Part shown: positions 20,851 to 29,296 of the stretch, one piece after another | How positions within the stretch are numbered: the stretch's first letter is position 1 | How the letters are laid out: each line of letters starts with the position of its first letter | Source of the DNA: Streptomyces sp. RPA4-2 | GTDB taxonomy: Bacteria; Actinomycetota; Actinomycetes; Streptomycetales; Streptomycetaceae | Length of the DNA stretch: 64,000 nucleotides | NCBI RefSeq assembly: GCF_012273515.2 | Contig: NZ_CP050975.2 | Location: 8,618,001 to 8,682,000, forward strand | Reading direction: 5' to 3' | The notes under the pieces: model-generated | Database searches by the model: none | Seen by the model: only the letters and a program-made list of their open reading frames with translations | What the model was told of the DNA's origin: nothing | Position numbers and translations under genes: made by a program

Positions 20851-20919
20851 GATCCTGGCCTCTTCCTGGAGCGCGATACTGCTATCTCCAATTTCTCTGT
20901 GAAGCCCCGCATGCACCAT

Positions 20920-20934
20920 GGGCCGACCGGCCCC
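20920..20934. promoter_or_regulatory. DosR/OsdR-like box
   Basis: GGGCCGACCGGCCCC, about 70 bp upstream of the cNMP-binding protein start. It is one of the closest matches to the shared pattern. Confidence 0.62.
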
Positions 20935-21036
20935 GAGGCCTGGCCGCACGGCACCGGGCCTGGACATGCGTCAGACACTTCCTCTCACTGTGTACGAAGA
21001 GCCGCCGTTCCGGGCGTGGAAGGGCCGACAGCACTT

Positions 21037-21050
21037 GGGCCGAAGGGCCC
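21037..21050. promoter_or_regulatory. DosR/OsdR-like box
   Basis: GGGCCGAAGGGCCC, about 100 bp upstream of the USP gene at 21152. It is divergent from the box at 20920, so each gene of the divergent pair has its own site. Confidence 0.6.
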
Positions 21051-21151
21051 CTCGGAAGGGTCTGCACGGCCTCTGCACCCATGTCGACCCTGAGACGTGG
21101 CTCGTCGGGAGAAGAGGAAAGACACGGGCATGCACGCTGGAGGTGCGGAGC

Positions 21152-22064
21152 ATGCTTCGACACGTCGCCGCGGGGATCGACGGACGGTTCTCCCGAAAGC
21201 CTGGCTGCCGCTCACTGGGCGGCCCGGGAGGCTGTACGCCGAGGCACGGCGCTGCGTCTTGTGCACGCCTGGAAGTGGCGGCCGCGCCCTACCGCGTCCG
21301 TGCCGGCGGACATGCCGCAGAGGGCCTGCGCCGAGGAGACGCCGTCACGGGTGTCGGACACGGTACGCGCCGGCCACAGCGACCTGCTGATCATCGACGA
21401 CTTGCTGGAGGACACGCCGGTCACGGCTCTTCTGGCCGCGGCCAGGCAGACCGACCTGATAGCTCTCGGCTCCCGTGGGATCAGCGGAGCAGCCGGGTTC
21501 CTGACCGGATCGGTGTCACAGCGGGTGGTCGCCAGGTCGATGCGCACCGTGGTGCTGGTGTGGGCGGGACGGAGCGGCACCGACGAGCACTTGTGCGCGA
21601 TGGACGGGATATCCCAGGAGGAGATACCCGAGACCCCGTACCGCGATGTCGTGCTGGGCCTCGACACCGGGCAGCCGTGCGACGAGCAGATCGAGTTCGC
21701 CTTCGACGCTGCCCGGCGCCGTGCAGCCCCGCTCCGCGTGATCCATGCTTTCGGCGGCCCGTCCGCCTACGCCGCGGCCGACCGGCTCACTCCCGTTGAC
21801 GGCCCGCAACTGCTCGCTGAACAGGAGCGCTCCGTGGTCGGGACACTGCGTCCCTGGTGCGAGAAGTTCCCTGAGGTTGCCGTGACCGAGACCGTCGCGA
21901 AAGGGCGGGCTGCCGGTTTGCTGATCCGGGCCTCGGCCGACGCGGGTCTCGTGGTCGTGGGACGGCGGATGCGGGAAGCCAGGTTCGGCACCCACATCGG
22001 ATCCGTCGCGCACGCTGTGCTGCATCACGCCCCCAGTCCCGTCGCCGTCGGCCCGCACGTCTGA
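21152..22064 (+). pseudogene. Universal stress protein (tandem USP), 4-bp duplication near the start
   Basis: ATG at 21152 behind GGAGG gives LRHVAAGIDG. A direct repeat GACGGACGG at about 21178-21187 then shifts the frame; removing four bases restores GSPESLAAAHWAAREAVRRG. The rest is intact: ALGSRGISGAAGFLTGSVS, a second domain from DVVLGLDTG, and VVGRRMREARFGTHIGSVAH to the normal end at 22064. An alternative in-frame start upstream (about 21081) avoids a stop, but it replaces the conserved first beta-strand with unrelated residues, so I treat the gene as frameshifted. Confidence 0.83.
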
Positions 22065-22087
22065 GCAGTCCTGGAGGATGAGAGAGA

Positions 22088-22802
22088 TGACCCGGTACGT
22101 GTACGGATGTGCCGAGGGCGGCCGTGACATGGCGGACCTGCTCGGGGGCAAGGGAGCCAACCTCGCGAAGATGACTCGGCTGGGGCTGCCGGTACCGCCC
22201 GGCTTCACCGTCACACCGACGCCTGCCGGGAATACCTGGCCACGGGCAAGGAGCCGGCGGTGGCCGCTCAGGTCGCTGCAGCAATTGGCGAGTTGGAACG
22301 TGGCGCCGGTCGTGAACTCGGTGGGCGGGACAACCCGCTGTTGCTGTCCGTGCGTTCGGGCAGCAAGTTCTCCATGCCCGGCATGATGGAGACGATCCTC
22401 GACGTCGGCCTCAGTGACGAATCTGTCCTCGGGCTCGCCAAGGCCACAGGCTGTGAGCAGTTCGCACGGGACTCCTACTGCCGCCTCCTGCAGATGTACG
22501 GCCGCACGGTCCTCGATATCGATCCAGCACTGTTCGACCAGCGCGGGACCACCGGCGACCCCGCCGGGCTCGTCGAGGACTTCAAAAGGATGATCCGGGA
22601 CGCGACGGGCGAGGAGTTCCCGCAGGACCCGGGCGAGCAACTGCACCGGGCGGTCCATGCGGTCTTCCGCTCCTGGAACAGCGAACGAGCCCGCCTGTAC
22701 CGCCACCGCGAACACATCCCCGACGACCTGGGCACCGCTGTCAACATTCAGGTGATGGTCTTCGGAAACCTCGGTCCGGACTCCGGGACAGGTGTCGCCT
22801 TC
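22088..22802 (+). pseudogene. ppdK: Pyruvate phosphate dikinase, N-terminal quarter, frameshifted and truncated
   Basis: ATG 22088 gives TRYVYGCAEGGRDMADLLGG then KGANLAKMTRLGLPVPPGFTV, the ATP-grasp start of PPDK. One base is missing near 22213 (VTTDACREYL expected). The correct frame continues through RSGSKFSMPGMMETILDVGL and GNLGPDSGTGVAF, then stops matching at 22802. The phospho-His swivelling domain and the PEP/pyruvate TIM barrel (about 600 aa) are gone. The next base belongs to the opposite-strand Rv1733c-like gene, so a deletion has removed both 3' ends. Intact PPDK makes PEP from pyruvate, ATP and Pi. This copy cannot. Confidence 0.9.
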
Positions 22803-23327
22803 GTAGACCCGCTGATCGAACCGCCATTGGACGACGCGTCCGGCGGCGAAAGCCAGGCCGGCGAAGGCAAGTGCGGCTGCGGCTCCGAACACGTCCGCCT
22901 CCACAGCGGCCGTTGAGGCGGACGTCGGTTCGGTGGTGAGCCACTCCCTGTCGTTCAGCCAGACGACAACCTTCGATCCGGCCTGTTGCCCGGGATCCAG
23001 CAAGGCCCGGCCAGTTCGCGTTGAGCCGTCCTTCGCCGTCAAGCGGACGGTGGCCCGGATCTGGTCGTAGGGCGTGCCCGCCCCCGTATTCACGGTCGGA
23101 GCCGCGCTCTCGACGAGAACGGCCTGGACCGAGTGCCGCTCGCGGCGAAGCTGCGCGAAGGACTCGTCGGCGGGGTGGGCCGTCAGCACGCCGATCAGGG
23201 TGCCGCCGGTCGCGATGACCGTCCAGAGGGCCAGCACGATCCAGGCCCCGACGACGTCGTCGTGTCGTCGCAGAGGATTGCTCCGCCACCGCCACAGCAG
23301 TTGCCTCACACGCTTGGTCCCGCGCAT
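22803..23327 (-). pseudogene. Rv1733c-like membrane protein, 3' end deleted
   Basis: ATG 23327 with GAGGAGG upstream. It starts MRGTKRVRQLLWRWRSNPLR RHDD, followed by a first membrane helix (VVGAWIVLALWTVIATGGTL), an extracytoplasmic domain of about 90 aa and a second helix (FGAAAALAFAGLAFAAGRVV) ending WRFDQR at about 22809. This is the layout of the Streptomyces Rv1733c family, whose mycobacterial namesake is a DosR-regulon membrane protein. The usual short C-terminal tail after WRFDQR is replaced by the antisense of ppdK, through which the frame happens to stay open to 21516. The membrane part could still be made with a foreign tail. Confidence 0.82.
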
Positions 23328-23539
23328 CCGACCGCACCTCCTCGTTGTCTCGTGACAGACAGGACGGTGGCGGCGGGGACTGCACGGCGGGCAGGGGCCG
23401 TCCAGGCGGTATCGCGGGCCGTCCGGGCCCCACCGAGTTCAGGCGGTGGGCCGTTCCGCCCTCGTACGAGAAGTGCGGCGCCACCGTCCACGTACGCGAG
23501 ACCCTCGGTCGACCCGAACAGCCCGCCCGGTCCCCTGAT

Positions 23540-23555
23540 GGGGACCGACCGGCCC
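23540..23555. promoter_or_regulatory. DosR/OsdR-like box
   Basis: GGGGACCGACCGGCCC lies between the Rv1733c-like gene (starts 23327) and the alcohol dehydrogenase (starts 23749). GGTCCCC precedes it by 7 bp, making a larger inverted repeat. Confidence 0.6.
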
Positions 23556-23748
23556 AAGCGGACAGCAGCTGTCGCGCTCAGGCTGGACATACAAGTTCAA
23601 TCCACGCGTGGGGCGATCGCCGAAGGGCTTTCCACCCTTGTCGGAGCCGACACGGCGGGCAAGGGCAACGGTGGTCGCAGGCAACGGTGAAGCTGCATGC
23701 CGTCCTCCTCCACGACCGGCGTCCGCCAGGCCCAGAGAAGGGGTCGTC

Positions 23749-24819
23749 ATGAAAGCACTTGTGTTCCATGGTTCCGGGAAGTCCGCGTGGGAGGACGTCG
23801 CGGATCCCGCGATCCAGGATGCCACCGATGCGATCGTCCGCGTCGACGCCGTCACCATCTGCGGGACCGACCTGCACATCCTCAAGGGTGACGTACCGGA
23901 GGTCCGCCCCGGCACGGTGCTCGGACACGAGGCTGTCGGAGAGATCGTCGAGGTGGGTACCGACGTCAGCACGGTCCGCCCCGGCGACCGGGTCCTGGTG
24001 TCGTGCATCACCGCGTGCGGCCGCTGCCGCTTCTGCCGGGAGGGAATGTACGGACAATGCCGCGCGGACGGCGGCTGGGTCCTCGGCCGCCTGATCAACG
24101 GCACGCAGGCCGAATACGTCCGCGTACCGCACGCGGACCTGTCCACCCATCCGCTGCCCGGCGCGATGGACAGCAGGGACGCTGTGCTGCTGGCCGACAT
24201 CTTCCCCACCGCTTACGAGGTGGGCGTGCTGAACGGGCGGGTGCATCCCGCGGACACCGTGGTCGTGGTGGGGGCGGGACCCATCGGGCTCGCTGCTATC
24301 ACCACGGCACGCCTCTTCACCCCCGAGATGATCATTGCAGTGGACCTGGCCCCAGCACGGCTGGACGCCGCCAAGCACCTCGGCGCCGACGCCGTGGCCG
24401 CGGCGGGGGAGGAGGCGGAGCAACTGGTCGCCGACCTCACGCAAGGGCTGGGGGCGGATGTCGTCATCGAGGCGGTGGGGGTGCCGGCGAGTTTCGAGAC
24501 ATGCACACGCATGGTGCGGCCCGGTGGGCACGTGGCCAACGTCGGCGTGCACGGCAAGCCCGCGACATTGCATCTCGAAGACCTGTGGACCAAGAACGTG
24601 ACGATCACCACCGGACTGGTGGACACGTACTCCACGCCCACCCTGCTGCGCATGATGGCCGCTGGACACCTGCCCACGTCGTCCCTGGTCACGCACACCT
24701 TCCCGCTGGCGGCCATGGAGGAGGCCTATGACGTCTTCTCACGGGCCGCGGACACCGGCGCGCTCAAGGTCGTCCTCGGCGGGCCGCAGCACGACGCCCT
24801 GACGGTCAAGACGTCCTGA
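23749..24819 (+). CDS. Zn-dependent alcohol dehydrogenase, 356 aa
   Basis: Medium-chain dehydrogenase/reductase of the threonine/alcohol dehydrogenase type. The catalytic zinc Cys is in TICGTDLHIL and GHEAVGEIVEVG carries the catalytic His-Glu. The structural-zinc cysteines are present (CGRCRFCREGMYGQC), and VVVVGAGPIGLAAITTAR is the NAD(P)-binding loop. Length is normal and the gene is intact, unlike the other adh at 7327. ATG at 23749 after GAGAAGGGG. A DosR-like box lies about 200 bp upstream. Likely reoxidises NADH on short aldehydes or oxidises alcohols; substrate not resolvable. Confidence 0.93.
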   Translation: MKALVFHGSGKSAWEDVADPAIQDATDAIVRVDAVTICGTDLHILKGDVPEVRPGTVLGHEAVGEIVEVGTDVSTVRPGDRVLVSCITACGRCRFCREGMYGQCRADGGWVLGRLINGTQAEYVRVPHADLSTHPLPGAMDSRDAVLLADIFPTAYEVGVLNGRVHPADTVVVVGAGPIGLAAITTARLFTPEMIIAVDLAPARLDAAKHLGADAVAAAGEEAEQLVADLTQGLGADVVIEAVGVPASFETCTRMVRPGGHVANVGVHGKPATLHLEDLWTKNVTITTGLVDTYSTPTLLRMMAAGHLPTSSLVTHTFPLAAMEEAYDVFSRAADTGALKVVLGGPQHDALTVKTS

Positions 24820-24838
24820 GACGAGGAAGTGAACGGAC

Positions 24839-25525
24839 ATGTCGGAACAGACATCGACGAACGCGTCGTCCGCCACCGCGGACAACGCGTCGGGCGACAT
24901 CGGGCGCCGTATCGCCCGACGGCGCGAGGAACTCGGCCTGAGCCAGGAAGAGACCGCCTCCCGGGCGGGTACTGCTCCCGGATACATCAGGTACCTGGAG
25001 GAACAGTGCATCGCCATGCCAGGCAAAAGCGTACTCATCCGTCTCGCCGACGTCCTCGAGACCAGCGTGGCGGCCCTGCGCGGCGGCGATGCCGACCTGC
25101 CACCAGGGATCGGCAAGGCCGCCCGCCACTCCGAGCTGATGGAACTGAGCGCCGAAGAGTGCCGGGCACGGCTGTCGACACACGGGGTCGGAAGACTCGC
25201 GACGGACACTGCCGACGGGCCGCTCGTCGTCCCCCTCAACTACACAGTCGTCGACGATGCGATCGCCTTCCGGACGGCGCCCGGCTCGGCGCCCGCCGAA
25301 GTGGTCGACAGCGACGTGGCGTTCGAGGTCGATCACATCGACGAAGCGCTCAGCCAGGGCTGGAGTGTCCTCGTGCGCGGCCGTGCCCGGGCCGTGACGG
25401 ACGTGGAAGGCGTGCGACGTCTGGAGGAGCTCGCGTACAGCGCTCCGTGGGCCGGTGGCGAACGATCCCTGTGGGTGTGCGTCGATCCGGCTTCCGTCAC
25501 CGGGCGCCGGATCGACGTGCCCTGA
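24839..25525 (+). CDS. XRE HTH fused to PNPOx-like flavin-binding domain, 228 aa
   Basis: The N-terminal helix-turn-helix lies at residues 18-80 (IGRRIARRREELGLSQEETA, then LIRLADVLETSVAAL). It is fused to a pyridoxamine 5'-phosphate oxidase-like split barrel at about 95-228 (ECRARLSTHGVGRLATD, then GPLVVPLNYTVVDD and GWSVLVRGRARAVTD). Such fusions are known in Streptomyces stress islands. The barrel may bind FMN or F420, making this a candidate redox-responsive regulator (inference). ATG at 24839, 19 bp after the adh stop with GAGGAAG upstream, so it is probably co-transcribed with adh. Confidence 0.9.
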   Translation: MSEQTSTNASSATADNASGDIGRRIARRREELGLSQEETASRAGTAPGYIRYLEEQCIAMPGKSVLIRLADVLETSVAALRGGDADLPPGIGKAARHSELMELSAEECRARLSTHGVGRLATDTADGPLVVPLNYTVVDDAIAFRTAPGSAPAEVVDSDVAFEVDHIDEALSQGWSVLVRGRARAVTDVEGVRRLEELAYSAPWAGGERSLWVCVDPASVTGRRIDVP

Positions 25526-25561
25526 CTGTTGGTACCGGCGGCCGCCGCTCCGTCATCCGGC

Positions 25562-25578
25562 GGGGACCGGTGGGCCCC
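25562..25578. promoter_or_regulatory. DosR/OsdR-like box
   Basis: GGGGACCGGTGGGCCCC, about 65-80 bp upstream of the PNPOx gene at 25642. Arms GGGG.CC/GG.CCCC. Confidence 0.58.
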
Positions 25579-25641
25579 GCGGCCCGCCGTTCCACATGCG
25601 GCAACGCAAGCCACCGCGCCCCCCGAGAGTTGGACCCCGCG

Positions 25642-26085
25642 ATGAATCCCAACGACGGCTTCCGTGAACTCGACCGCGAGGAGTGCCTGCGTCTGTTGTC
25701 GCGGGTCCCGATAGGCCGCGTCGTCCACACACGCCATGCCCTGCCCGCCGTTCAGCCGATCAACTTCAACTTGGACGCCGATTCCGCGGTGGTGATGCGG
25801 ACTTCGGCCGACTCGGAACTGGCCGCCGCGATCGACGGTGTGGTGATCGCTTTCGAAGCGGACGAGGTGGATGCGGCATCCCATTCCGGTTGGAGCGTCG
25901 TGGTCACCGGACGCGCCGCGATGGTGACCGATCCAGTCGAGCATGGCCGGCTCACCCGTACCGGCCCGCGCTCCTGGGGGGCCTCGCCCGAGGAGGTTTT
26001 CATCCGGGTCGAGCCCGAGCTGGTGACCGGTCGTCAGCTGGCAGGGGGGCGCTCCGTCTACGGGCTGGGGCTGTCCTCGTCCTGA
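25642..26085 (+). CDS. PNPOx-family flavin/F420-binding protein, 147 aa
   Basis: Single split-barrel domain with the family pattern: FRELDREECLRLLSRVPIGR, PAVQPINFNLDADS, VIAFEADEVD and GWSVVVTGRAAMV. Proteins of this type are recurrent members of actinobacterial DosR-type regulons. They bind FMN or F420 and may act as reductases or sensors, and the function of this subgroup is not established. It is a paralogue of the C-terminal half of the preceding gene. ATG 25642; the upstream region carries a box and the gene ends at a strong terminator hairpin. Confidence 0.88.
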   Translation: MNPNDGFRELDREECLRLLSRVPIGRVVHTRHALPAVQPINFNLDADSAVVMRTSADSELAAAIDGVVIAFEADEVDAASHSGWSVVVTGRAAMVTDPVEHGRLTRTGPRSWGASPEEVFIRVEPELVTGRQLAGGRSVYGLGLSSS

Positions 26086-26101
26086 TCATCGCTTCGGCAC
26101 G

Positions 26102-26156
26102 CGAACGGCTCCGTGCTTCGCCCCCGGGCCATTCGGGGGGATCACGGAGCCGTTCG
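26102..26156 (+). terminator. 14-bp perfect hairpin after the PNPOx gene
   Basis: Stem CGAACGGCTCCGTG (26102-26115) pairs exactly with CACGGAGCCGTTCG (26143-26156). The loop contains an inner CCCCC/GGGGG pairing. It lies 17 bp after the stop at 26085. There is no clear U tract, as is usual in Streptomyces. Confidence 0.7.
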
Positions 26157-26169
26157 GGACCTGCCGAAC

Positions 26170-26184
26170 GGGACCAATGGCCCC
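26170..26184. promoter_or_regulatory. DosR/OsdR-like box
   Basis: GGGACCAATGGCCCC, about 110-125 bp before the arcD-like remnant. It would place the arginine deiminase genes under the same control as the stress genes. Confidence 0.55.
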
Positions 26185-26292
26185 GGCGGGGGACACGTGG
26201 CCACTGACTGCGATGGCGTCCGCCGAGCAGGATCGTACGCGGATCGCGTCGTTCGCAGCCTGTCCCCAGTGGTCCGCGCGAGGAGCACAACT

Positions 26293-26620
26293 ATGCCCCG
26301 TACGCCAAGAATTACAGAGAAGGACGCCCCCAACGCGTCGCTCGGACTTCCCTCGGCGACCGCACTCGTGATGGGCGGCATCATCGGTACCGGGGGCTTC
26401 GCGCTCCCCTTCGGCCTTGGTGCCCTACGGCACCATCTCGCCGTGGTGTTCGGCGCCGTCACGCACGCGCCGGCGGTGAGCTCGGCTCGCTGTCCAAGCG
26501 CGTCCCGGCGAGCGGCGGCCCGTATGTCTACGCTCGTGCGGCCTTCGGCGAGTTCGCCGTTTCCTCAGCGCCTGGTCGTACTGGACCACCGCGTGGGCCG
26601 GCAACGCCGCGATATCCCCT
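26293..26620 (+). pseudogene. arcD: Amino acid permease (arginine/ornithine antiporter-like) remnant
   Basis: ATG 26293 gives SLGLPSATALVMGGIIGTGG, the first APC-family membrane helix with its conserved GxxxGxG-type turn. The frame breaks near 26425. Another frame gives LSKRVPASGGPYVYAR and AAFGEFA (typical APC helix 2-3 region), then sense is lost near 26620. About 350 residues are missing. The position before arcC and an arcB tail suggests it was the antiporter of an arginine deiminase operon. The arcD symbol rests on that context. Confidence 0.75.
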
Positions 26621-26634
26621 CCTCGCCTGCCTCC

Positions 26635-26706
26635 GTGGTATTCGACCAGGCGGAGAACCGACTGCACACCATCAAGGCCGTGCTCGTCGCCACTGTGGAG
26701 AGCTGA
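26635..26706 (+). pseudogene. arcB: Ornithine carbamoyltransferase C-terminal tail (about 23 aa)
   Basis: VVFDQAENRLHTIKAVLVAT is the nearly invariant C-terminal helix of ornithine carbamoyltransferases (consensus VFDQAENRxHTIKAxMVAT). Only this tail remains. It is joined directly to the permease remnant and ends 3 bp before the carbamate kinase ATG. A deletion from inside arcD to the end of arcB accounts for this. Confidence 0.8.
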
Positions 26707-26709
26707 GCC

Positions 26710-27633
26710 ATGCGCATCGTCATCGCCCTCGGCGGCAACGCCCTGCTGCACCGGGGCGAAAGCCCCGACGCGGCCGTCCAGGCCGCCAACATCGACCGGG
26801 TCACCACCGCGATCGCCGCCGTCGCCCACGAGCACCAGATCGTCATCACGCACGGCAACGGGCCACAGATCGGCCTGCTCGCCGTCGAGAGCGCAGCCGA
26901 CCCCGTCCTGAACACCCCCTATCCGCTGGACCTGCTGGGTGCCCAGACCCAGGGCATGATCGGTTCCATGCTGGCCCGCACCCTGCACGACGCCCTCCCC
27001 AGGCGTCGGATCGCCGCACTGGTCACCCACACCCTGGTCCGGGCCGACGACCCGGCCTTCGAGCACCCCACGAAGTTCGTCGGCCAGGTGTACCCCTACG
27101 ACATCGCGACGTCGCTCGCCCGCAAACGTGGCTGGCACGTCGCCGCCGACACCACCGGCTGGCGCCGCGTCGTCCCCTCACCGGCACCTGAACGGATCAT
27201 CGAGACCCAGACCGTCCACGAACTCCTGGGCAGCGGCACCCTCGTCATCTGCGCCGGCGGCGGAGGCGTCCCCGTCACCGCCGACCACGACACCGGCGCG
27301 CTGACCGGCGCGGAAGCCGTGGTCGACAAGGACCTCACCGCGGCGCTGCTCGCCGAGGACCTGAAGGCCGACTTCCTGCTCATCCTCACCGACGTGCCCT
27401 GCGTCTACGCCGGCTATCGCACCCCCGGGCAGCGGCCCCTCCTCGGCGCCACGCCCGCCGAACTGCGCCGGGGTGGCTTCGCTGACGGATCCATGGGACC
27501 CAAGGCGGAGGCAGCCGCCCGCTTCGTCGAGCGCACGGGGGGGCTAGCCGCGATCGGGGCCCTGGACGCGGCGTACGAGATCGTCCACGGCAGGTCGGGC
27601 ACCCTCGTCCGACCGGACCTGCCCGTCGCGTAA
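26710..27633 (+). CDS. arcC: Carbamate kinase, 307 aa
   Basis: Makes ATP from carbamoyl phosphate and ADP, the last step of the arginine deiminase pathway. RIVIALGGNALLHRGE is the N-terminal ATP/carbamate motif. ITHGNGPQIG, ADTTGWRRVVPSP, ICAGGGGVPV and VVDKDLTAALLA (conserved substrate Lys/Asp) and KAEAAARFV are all present. Full length and apparently intact, although its pathway partners arcB and arcD are fragments and no arcA is visible. Start ATG 3 bp after the arcB stop. Without carbamoyltransferase it would have to use carbamoyl phosphate from elsewhere. Confidence 0.95.
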   Translation: MRIVIALGGNALLHRGESPDAAVQAANIDRVTTAIAAVAHEHQIVITHGNGPQIGLLAVESAADPVLNTPYPLDLLGAQTQGMIGSMLARTLHDALPRRRIAALVTHTLVRADDPAFEHPTKFVGQVYPYDIATSLARKRGWHVAADTTGWRRVVPSPAPERIIETQTVHELLGSGTLVICAGGGGVPVTADHDTGALTGAEAVVDKDLTAALLAEDLKADFLLILTDVPCVYAGYRTPGQRPLLGATPAELRRGGFADGSMGPKAEAAARFVERTGGLAAIGALDAAYEIVHGRSGTLVRPDLPVA

Positions 27634-27647
27634 GCGCGTGCGACCTC

Positions 27648-27663
27648 GGGGCCGAACGGCCCC
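27648..27663. promoter_or_regulatory. DosR/OsdR-like box
   Basis: GGGGCCGAACGGCCCC is a perfect 16-base palindrome about 120 bp before the pflB remnant, with a weaker GAGGCCGAAGGGCGC at about 27669. Confidence 0.65.
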
Positions 27664-27778
27664 TGCCTGAGGCCGAAGGGCGCGGACACAGGCACTTCCC
27701 GGCCCTCCCTGCGGCGTTCACGCCGCGCGAGTATCGAAAGGGAGACATCCCAGTGCGGAGCAGAGGAGACCACCGGCG

Positions 27779-28122
27779 ATGACAGCGACTGTGACAGCCG
27801 GGACGCGGGCACTCGACGCATGGCGTGGCTTCTCCGGCACGCGATGGTGTGAGCGCGTCGACGCGACTTCATTCAGGCCAACTACACGCCGTACGAGGGC
27901 GACGCATCCTTCCTGGTCGGCCGGACAGACCGCACCCGTCCGTGTGGGGCACAGTCAGCGCCCTCTTCCCGGACGAGCGGCGCAGGGGAATCCTGGACGT
28001 CGACACCGCAACCCCTTCGACGATCACCTCGCACGCGCCCGGATACATCGACCGTGAGCGGGAGCTGATCGTCGGTATGCAGACCGACGCGCCCCTGAAG
28101 CGCGCGATCATGCCCAACGGCG
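27779..28122 (+). pseudogene. pflB: Formate C-acetyltransferase (pyruvate formate-lyase) N-terminal remnant
   Basis: ATG 27779 after GAGGAGA begins TATVTAGTRALDAWRGFSGT. After one shift near 27866 and another near 27940 the reading is YTPYEGDASFLVG, then VSALFPDERRRGILDVDT, TITSHAPGYIDRERELIVG and LKRAIMPNGGL. This is the N-terminal ~120 aa of PflB, a glycyl-radical enzyme. Catalytic cysteines and the C-terminal glycyl-radical loop are absent; the sequence passes into an unrelated gene at about 28122. No pflA is visible. Pyruvate formate-lyase genes are unusual in Streptomyces and fit the anaerobic theme. Confidence 0.85.
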
Positions 28123-28294
28123 GTCTTTCGACACGACGCGCCCCCTGGGGCCCTACTACACGCGGCAGGGCTTCAGCGTCCTGCGGCCCGGGCAGGGCAT
28201 CGACGTCGGCACCCTGCTCACCGGTGTCCCGCTTCATCTCGGTGCCGGACCGGGCTTGACCTTTTTCCATCAGTGGCGGACCCAGGAAACCTGA
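28123..28294 (+). pseudogene. Possible GNAT acetyltransferase C-terminal fragment
   Basis: A frame different from pflB reads FDTTRPLGPYYTRQGFSVLR, then GIDVGTLLTGVPLHLGAGPG and FFHQWRTQET before a stop at 28294. The YYTRQGF stretch resembles the last strand-helix of GNAT enzymes. There is no start codon or N-terminal domain; it is joined to pflB by a deletion. The family assignment is tentative. Confidence 0.45.
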
Positions 28295-28433
28295 GAGCCC
28301 CGACGGTCTCAGGGTGTGGGCGCGACCAGCACCGCGCGGCACGAGCAAAGGTCGAGCGCGACGTCACACAGACGAAGCTCGGCGCGGAGTTGTGTGCCCG
28401 TCTCCAAGCCGGCTCCTTCGGCCTGTGCGTTGA

Positions 28434-28757
28434 TTACAGAGGGGCGACCTCACCGCTCACAGTGTCGGGGAGGCTGTCGTCGTGAGTGTCGGCTATGACC
28501 TCGGCGAGGGTGAACTGGGCGTGCTCAGATGACATCCGATTGTGGACCTCCAAAATGTAGCTGCGGTCGGTGACGCGAGTGACCTGCCTTCTCTGGCGTC
28601 GGCGCCCTGACTCAGATCTAGCCTGCGCGTAGGTGTCGACGATGCGCAGCATCGCGCTCAAGGCTTCGGCTTCGGTCCCTTCGAGTTCGCGGTAAGGGGC
28701 GTTGTAGCGGAATGCTTCTGACTCGCCATTAGATCGAAGGATGACCCATCGGGGCAC
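28434..28757 (-). CDS. Hypothetical protein, 107 aa
   Basis: GTG start at 28757 with GAGGAG about 10 nt upstream supports a real gene. The product (PRWVILRSNGESEAFRYNAP, then LEGTEAEALSAMLRIVDTYA, then a basic stretch RRRQRRQVTRVTDR) has no membrane segment or motif that I recognise. Its GC3 is lower than its neighbours, which suggests acquired DNA. It is the first gene past the stress island. Confidence 0.6.
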   Translation of the reverse strand: MPRWVILRSNGESEAFRYNAPYRELEGTEAEALSAMLRIVDTYAQARSESGRRRQRRQVTRVTDRSYILEVHNRMSSEHAQFTLAEVIADTHDDSLPDTVSGEVAPL

Positions 28758-29210
28758 GGCGTTTCTCCTCTGCGGGAAGCGGGGTACGCCGAGAGGTCAA
28801 AGAGTGCCTCGGCCAGCCCGGGGATGTGACGCCGGGGCCTCATGGCCGCGGCGCCGCGAGGCTATCGGTTCCGCCGACGCATCAGGAGAGGAGCGGGGCG
28901 TGCTGGGACGTCTCCTCTCGAGAGCTGTTTCCGGTATCTGCCATCCCGTGGTCAGTCGACACGAAGTGGCGGTCCATACTCCGCAGCGCTTACCCCACCG
29001 CTACCTTTCGCTGTCCTGGCACGAACGCCATACACCTGGTCACCAGGTGATCGGCCGGACCAGTGCAGCCGCGCCGGCCCTCGGGTTCGGACGGCTGCTG
29101 GTGCTCGCAGTTTCACGGAACCCGTCGGTTTCCGACGAGCACCCCTACAACCAGTCCTGCAGGGCGAGATCCATGTAGAGGCGGTGGGGCTTCCGTCATC
29201 TGAAAACGGG
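28758..29210. other. No recognisable gene (about 450 bp)
   Basis: Only overlapping open frames with low coding character on both strands and no convincing ribosome sites. Probably non-coding or decayed sequence between the hypothetical gene and the RHS/immunity pair. Confidence 0.4.
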
Positions 29211-29239
29211 AGAGGGCGCCGCGTAGTGCGGCACCCTCT
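29211..29239 (-). terminator. Terminator of the RHS/immunity unit
   Basis: The 12-bp stem AGAGGGTGCCGC / GCGGCGCCCTCT with a 5-nt loop has one U-G wobble when read as minus-strand RNA. It is followed on that strand by CCCGTTTTCA, a short U run. It lies about 60 bp downstream of the stop at 29297. Confidence 0.7.
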
Positions 29240-29296
29240 TGGTTCGAGCGGGTCAGAGTTGCCCACTTGCCCGGTAGAAGTTGTTCCTCCTGGTTC

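Noticed and set aside
21516..23327. 603-aa minus-strand open frame
   Set aside because: Only the first ~173 codons are a real gene (Rv1733c-like). The rest is antisense to ppdK and a USP and stays open because of GC-biased third positions.
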